A stretch of 64,000 nucleotides of DNA from Actinomycetota bacterium (lineage in GTDB: Bacteria > Actinomycetota > Acidimicrobiia > Acidimicrobiales > Poriferisodalaceae), in the NCBI GenBank assembly GCA_014238065.1, contig JABABU010000051.1, positions 1-64,000 of the forward strand. The letters are read 5' to 3'. Under the pieces are notes generated by a model. That model ran no database searches. It saw only the letters and a program-made list of their open reading frames with translations, and was not told the DNA's origin. A program made the translations under genes and the position numbers. Below are positions 62,413-64,000 of this stretch, in pieces. Each line of letters begins with the position of its first letter. The stretch's first letter is position 1.

Positions 62413-63356
62413 CAGCTGTTATCGCCCTCGTAGGCATCCACGATGTCCTGCACGATCCTGTGGCGAACGATGTCTCTGCGGCCGAGGCGCACGAAGCCGA
62501 GCCCTTCGACGTCACTTAATATCTCTTCGACCTCGTGGAGCCCACTCTTGCCGCCAGGAACGTCGGTCTGGGTGACGTCGCCCGTGACGACGGCTTTCGA
62601 ACCGAACCCGATGCGAGTCAGAAACATCTTCATCTGCTCTGGCGTGGTGTTCTGAGCCTCGTCGAGGATGATGAAGCTGTCGTTCAATGTCCTGCCGCGC
62701 ATGAACGCAAGCGGCGCGACCTCGACCGTGCTCCTGTCGAACAGCTTCTCTGCTGTTTCGGCGTCGAACATGTCGTGCAGTGCGTCATAGAGCGGTCGCA
62801 GATACGGGTCGACCTTGGCCATGAGATCACCGGGAAGGAATCCGAGTCGCTCGCCGGCCTCGACAGCCGGGCGAGTGAGCACGATGCGCTTCACCTGCTT
62901 GGCGAGCAGCGCCTCGACCGCCATTGCTACCGCGAGCCAGGTCTTTCCTGTTCCCGCTGGTCCGATGCCGAACGTGATGATGTTCGCCCTGATCGCTTCT
63001 GCGTACTTCTTCTGGCCAGCACTCTTCGGCCTCACAGTTCGACCGCTTGGAGCCCGAAGAATGGTGGTGGCGAACACCTGCGAGGGCCGCTCGTCCGAGG
63101 AGATCATGTCGATGGTCCTTCGCACGAACTCGGCGTCGACCTTGTGGCCTTGTTCAAGCAACAGCACGAGTTCTTCGAAGATGCGACGGGCTCCGTCGGC
63201 ACCCTCACCCTCGACGGTGATCTCGTTGCCACGAACGTGGATCATCGCAGCCGTGTACTCGTCGCGTATCAAGTGCAGGAGTTCATCGTGCTGGCCGAGC
63301 AGCGGGACCATGAGGTGGTTGCCGGGAACCCGGATGATGGTGGGGCTGCTCGTCAC
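62412..63356 (-). CDS. phoH: PhoH-like ATPase
   Basis: A 314-residue protein of the YbeZ/PhoH family, partner of YbeY in rRNA processing. An N-terminal KH-like part (MIHVRGNEITVEGEGADGARRIFEELV) precedes the P-loop FGIGPAGTGKT (about 129-139), the Walker B LNDSFIILDEAQN and the sensor region VVTGDVTQTD. GTG start with CAGGAG a few nucleotides upstream. First gene of the phoH-ybeY-corC-era operon. Confidence 0.95.
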   Translation of the reverse strand: MTSSPTIIRVPGNHLMVPLLGQHDELLHLIRDEYTAAMIHVRGNEITVEGEGADGARRIFEELVLLLEQGHKVDAEFVRRTIDMISSDERPSQVFATTILRAPSGRTVRPKSAGQKKYAEAIRANIITFGIGPAGTGKTWLAVAMAVEALLAKQVKRIVLTRPAVEAGERLGFLPGDLMAKVDPYLRPLYDALHDMFDAETAEKLFDRSTVEVAPLAFMRGRTLNDSFIILDEAQNTTPEQMKMFLTRIGFGSKAVVTGDVTQTDVPGGKSGLHEVEEILSDVEGLGFVRLGRRDIVRHRIVQDIVDAYEGDNS

Positions 63357-63521
63357 TCGACTCCTGGAGACCGGACACTACGGAGGCCCGGACACTCTGT
63401 CAGGAGGTTATCGGAGCCGCAATGCCTCTGACCCCACGATTCTCATGCCTGGCTGTTTCCACGCCGAGAGGTTTTCGGGTGCCGCGCTGTCGAATGAGCC
63501 GATCGGAGCCGATAGGGGGTC

Positions 63522-64000
63522 GTGCAGGACAACGCGAACCTCGATGTCTGGCTGGCCGAGTTGCGGTCGGGGGACGCGGCGCGCGTCCGTCGCCGCCAGT
63601 TCTGGCTCGAGCGAGTTGCCAGCGAGCAAGCCACTTTCGTCGGGATGCTGACCGATCTCGCCGAGGCAACGAGCGAAGTCGTGCTCGAGACCACGGCGGG
63701 GCGTCGACACACCGGCTCTGTCAAAGCCGTTGGCCACGACTTCTGCGCGATCTCAGAGCACAGGCGATGGGCTTTCCTTGCTCTCCGCTCGCTCGCCGTG
63801 ATCCGCTCGACAGAGGGCGCCGCAGTAGTGGCCAGCGGGGATCGGACAGCCGATGTCGACCTGACGTTGCTCGAGGCTCTCGCCGATCAACTCGAGGACC
63901 GACCTCGAGTGGTTGTCTGGCTCGACTCTGGCCAACACGTTCAGGGAGAGCTGGCAGCAGTCGGTCAGGATCTCATCTCCGTCAAGATCGACGGAGAGCC
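63522..64000 (+). CDS. Conserved-type hypothetical protein, truncated by the window end
   Basis: A frame open to the window end (about 159 residues seen) with consistent codon bias. It reads NLDVWLAELRSGDAARVRRR, then ERVASEQATFVGMLTDLAEA, VLETTAGRRHTGSVKAVGHD and LDSGQHVQGELAAVGQDLIS. Beta-strand repeats with two 'G-x-V/L-x-x-V-G-x-D' turns suggest an SH3- or Sm-like barrel after a helical N-terminus. GTG at 63522 with AGGGGG just upstream; an in-frame TAG at 63513 precludes an earlier start. Divergent from phoH across 165 bp. Function unknown. Confidence 0.75.
   Translation, partial: MQDNANLDVWLAELRSGDAARVRRRQFWLERVASEQATFVGMLTDLAEATSEVVLETTAGRRHTGSVKAVGHDFCAISEHRRWAFLALRSLAVIRSTEGAAVVASGDRTADVDLTLLEALADQLEDRPRVVVWLDSGQHVQGELAAVGQDLISVKIDGE

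Noticed and set aside
1-64000. CRISPR arrays, insertion sequences, prophage or integrase genes
   Set aside because: No direct-repeat arrays, transposase or integrase motifs were seen on either strand.

Overview
The window is high-GC DNA carrying dense, frequently overlapping genes. It has many F420/LLM-type oxidoreductases, CaiB-type CoA transferases, acyl-CoA dehydrogenases, OB-fold/thiolase pairs and Rieske oxygenases, and many start codons sit 6-7 nt behind a TANNNT box (leaderless starts). The housekeeping order phoH-ybeY-corC-era, uppS-recO and dnaG-sigma70 also points to Actinobacteria, most likely class Acidimicrobiia (Ilumatobacter-like, probably aquatic). This placement is an inference from gene content; no rRNA is present.

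Layout. 0-5.3 kb: a Tat-exported amine oxidase whose domains are circularly permuted, a keto-pentenoate hydratase plus PLP desulfhydrase pair, and a NUDIX/inositol-phosphatase pair. 5.3-10 kb: an aldo/keto reductase, a phosphotransferase/acyl-CoA dehydrogenase pair and a Rieske oxygenase. 10-14.7 kb: a 2-oxoglutarate oxygenase and a large SNF2 helicase with a small coupled partner. 15-23 kb: a catabolic stretch (SnoaL/LLM pair, CoA transferase, SDRs, GFA protein, class III aminotransferase, thiolase/OB-fold pair). 23.2-27.6 kb: three coupled genes, lipoprotein / membrane FtsH-like AAA protease / beta-propeller lipoprotein. 27.7-31.5 kb: a ferric-iron ABC importer with a clear promoter and a palindromic operator candidate. 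31.5-39.5 kb: LLM enzymes, a membrane spermidine-synthase-like protein, YqeY, a Rieske protein with a long helical extension, a VOC protein and an aldo/keto reductase. 39.5-42 kb: a decayed tract with a DddP/M24-like pseudogene beside an intact Rieske oxygenase and tRNA-Ile2. 42-44.6 kb: cytochrome P450 and an acyl-CoA-dehydrogenase-like protein. 44.7-64 kb: the core block (tRNA-Asn, sigma-70, dnaG, a PPDK-like protein, SDRs, glyS, recO, uppS, a DinG-like helicase, a PlsY-like protein, era, corC, ybeY, phoH).

How the genes work together. The accessory half looks like a CoA-thioester and ring-oxidation catabolic repertoire: Rieske and P450 hydroxylation, acyl-CoA dehydrogenation, CoA transfer, thiolysis and SDR steps. 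The core half couples envelope lipid synthesis, RNA maturation and replication/transcription initiation. The best candidates for something undescribed are the permuted amine oxidase, the lipoprotein/FtsH-like/lipoprotein cassette, and the PPDK-like protein whose ATP-binding half has lost its catalytic landmarks while its phospho-histidine and PEP halves are intact. All positions and motifs were read by eye from the sequence; no database search was possible.
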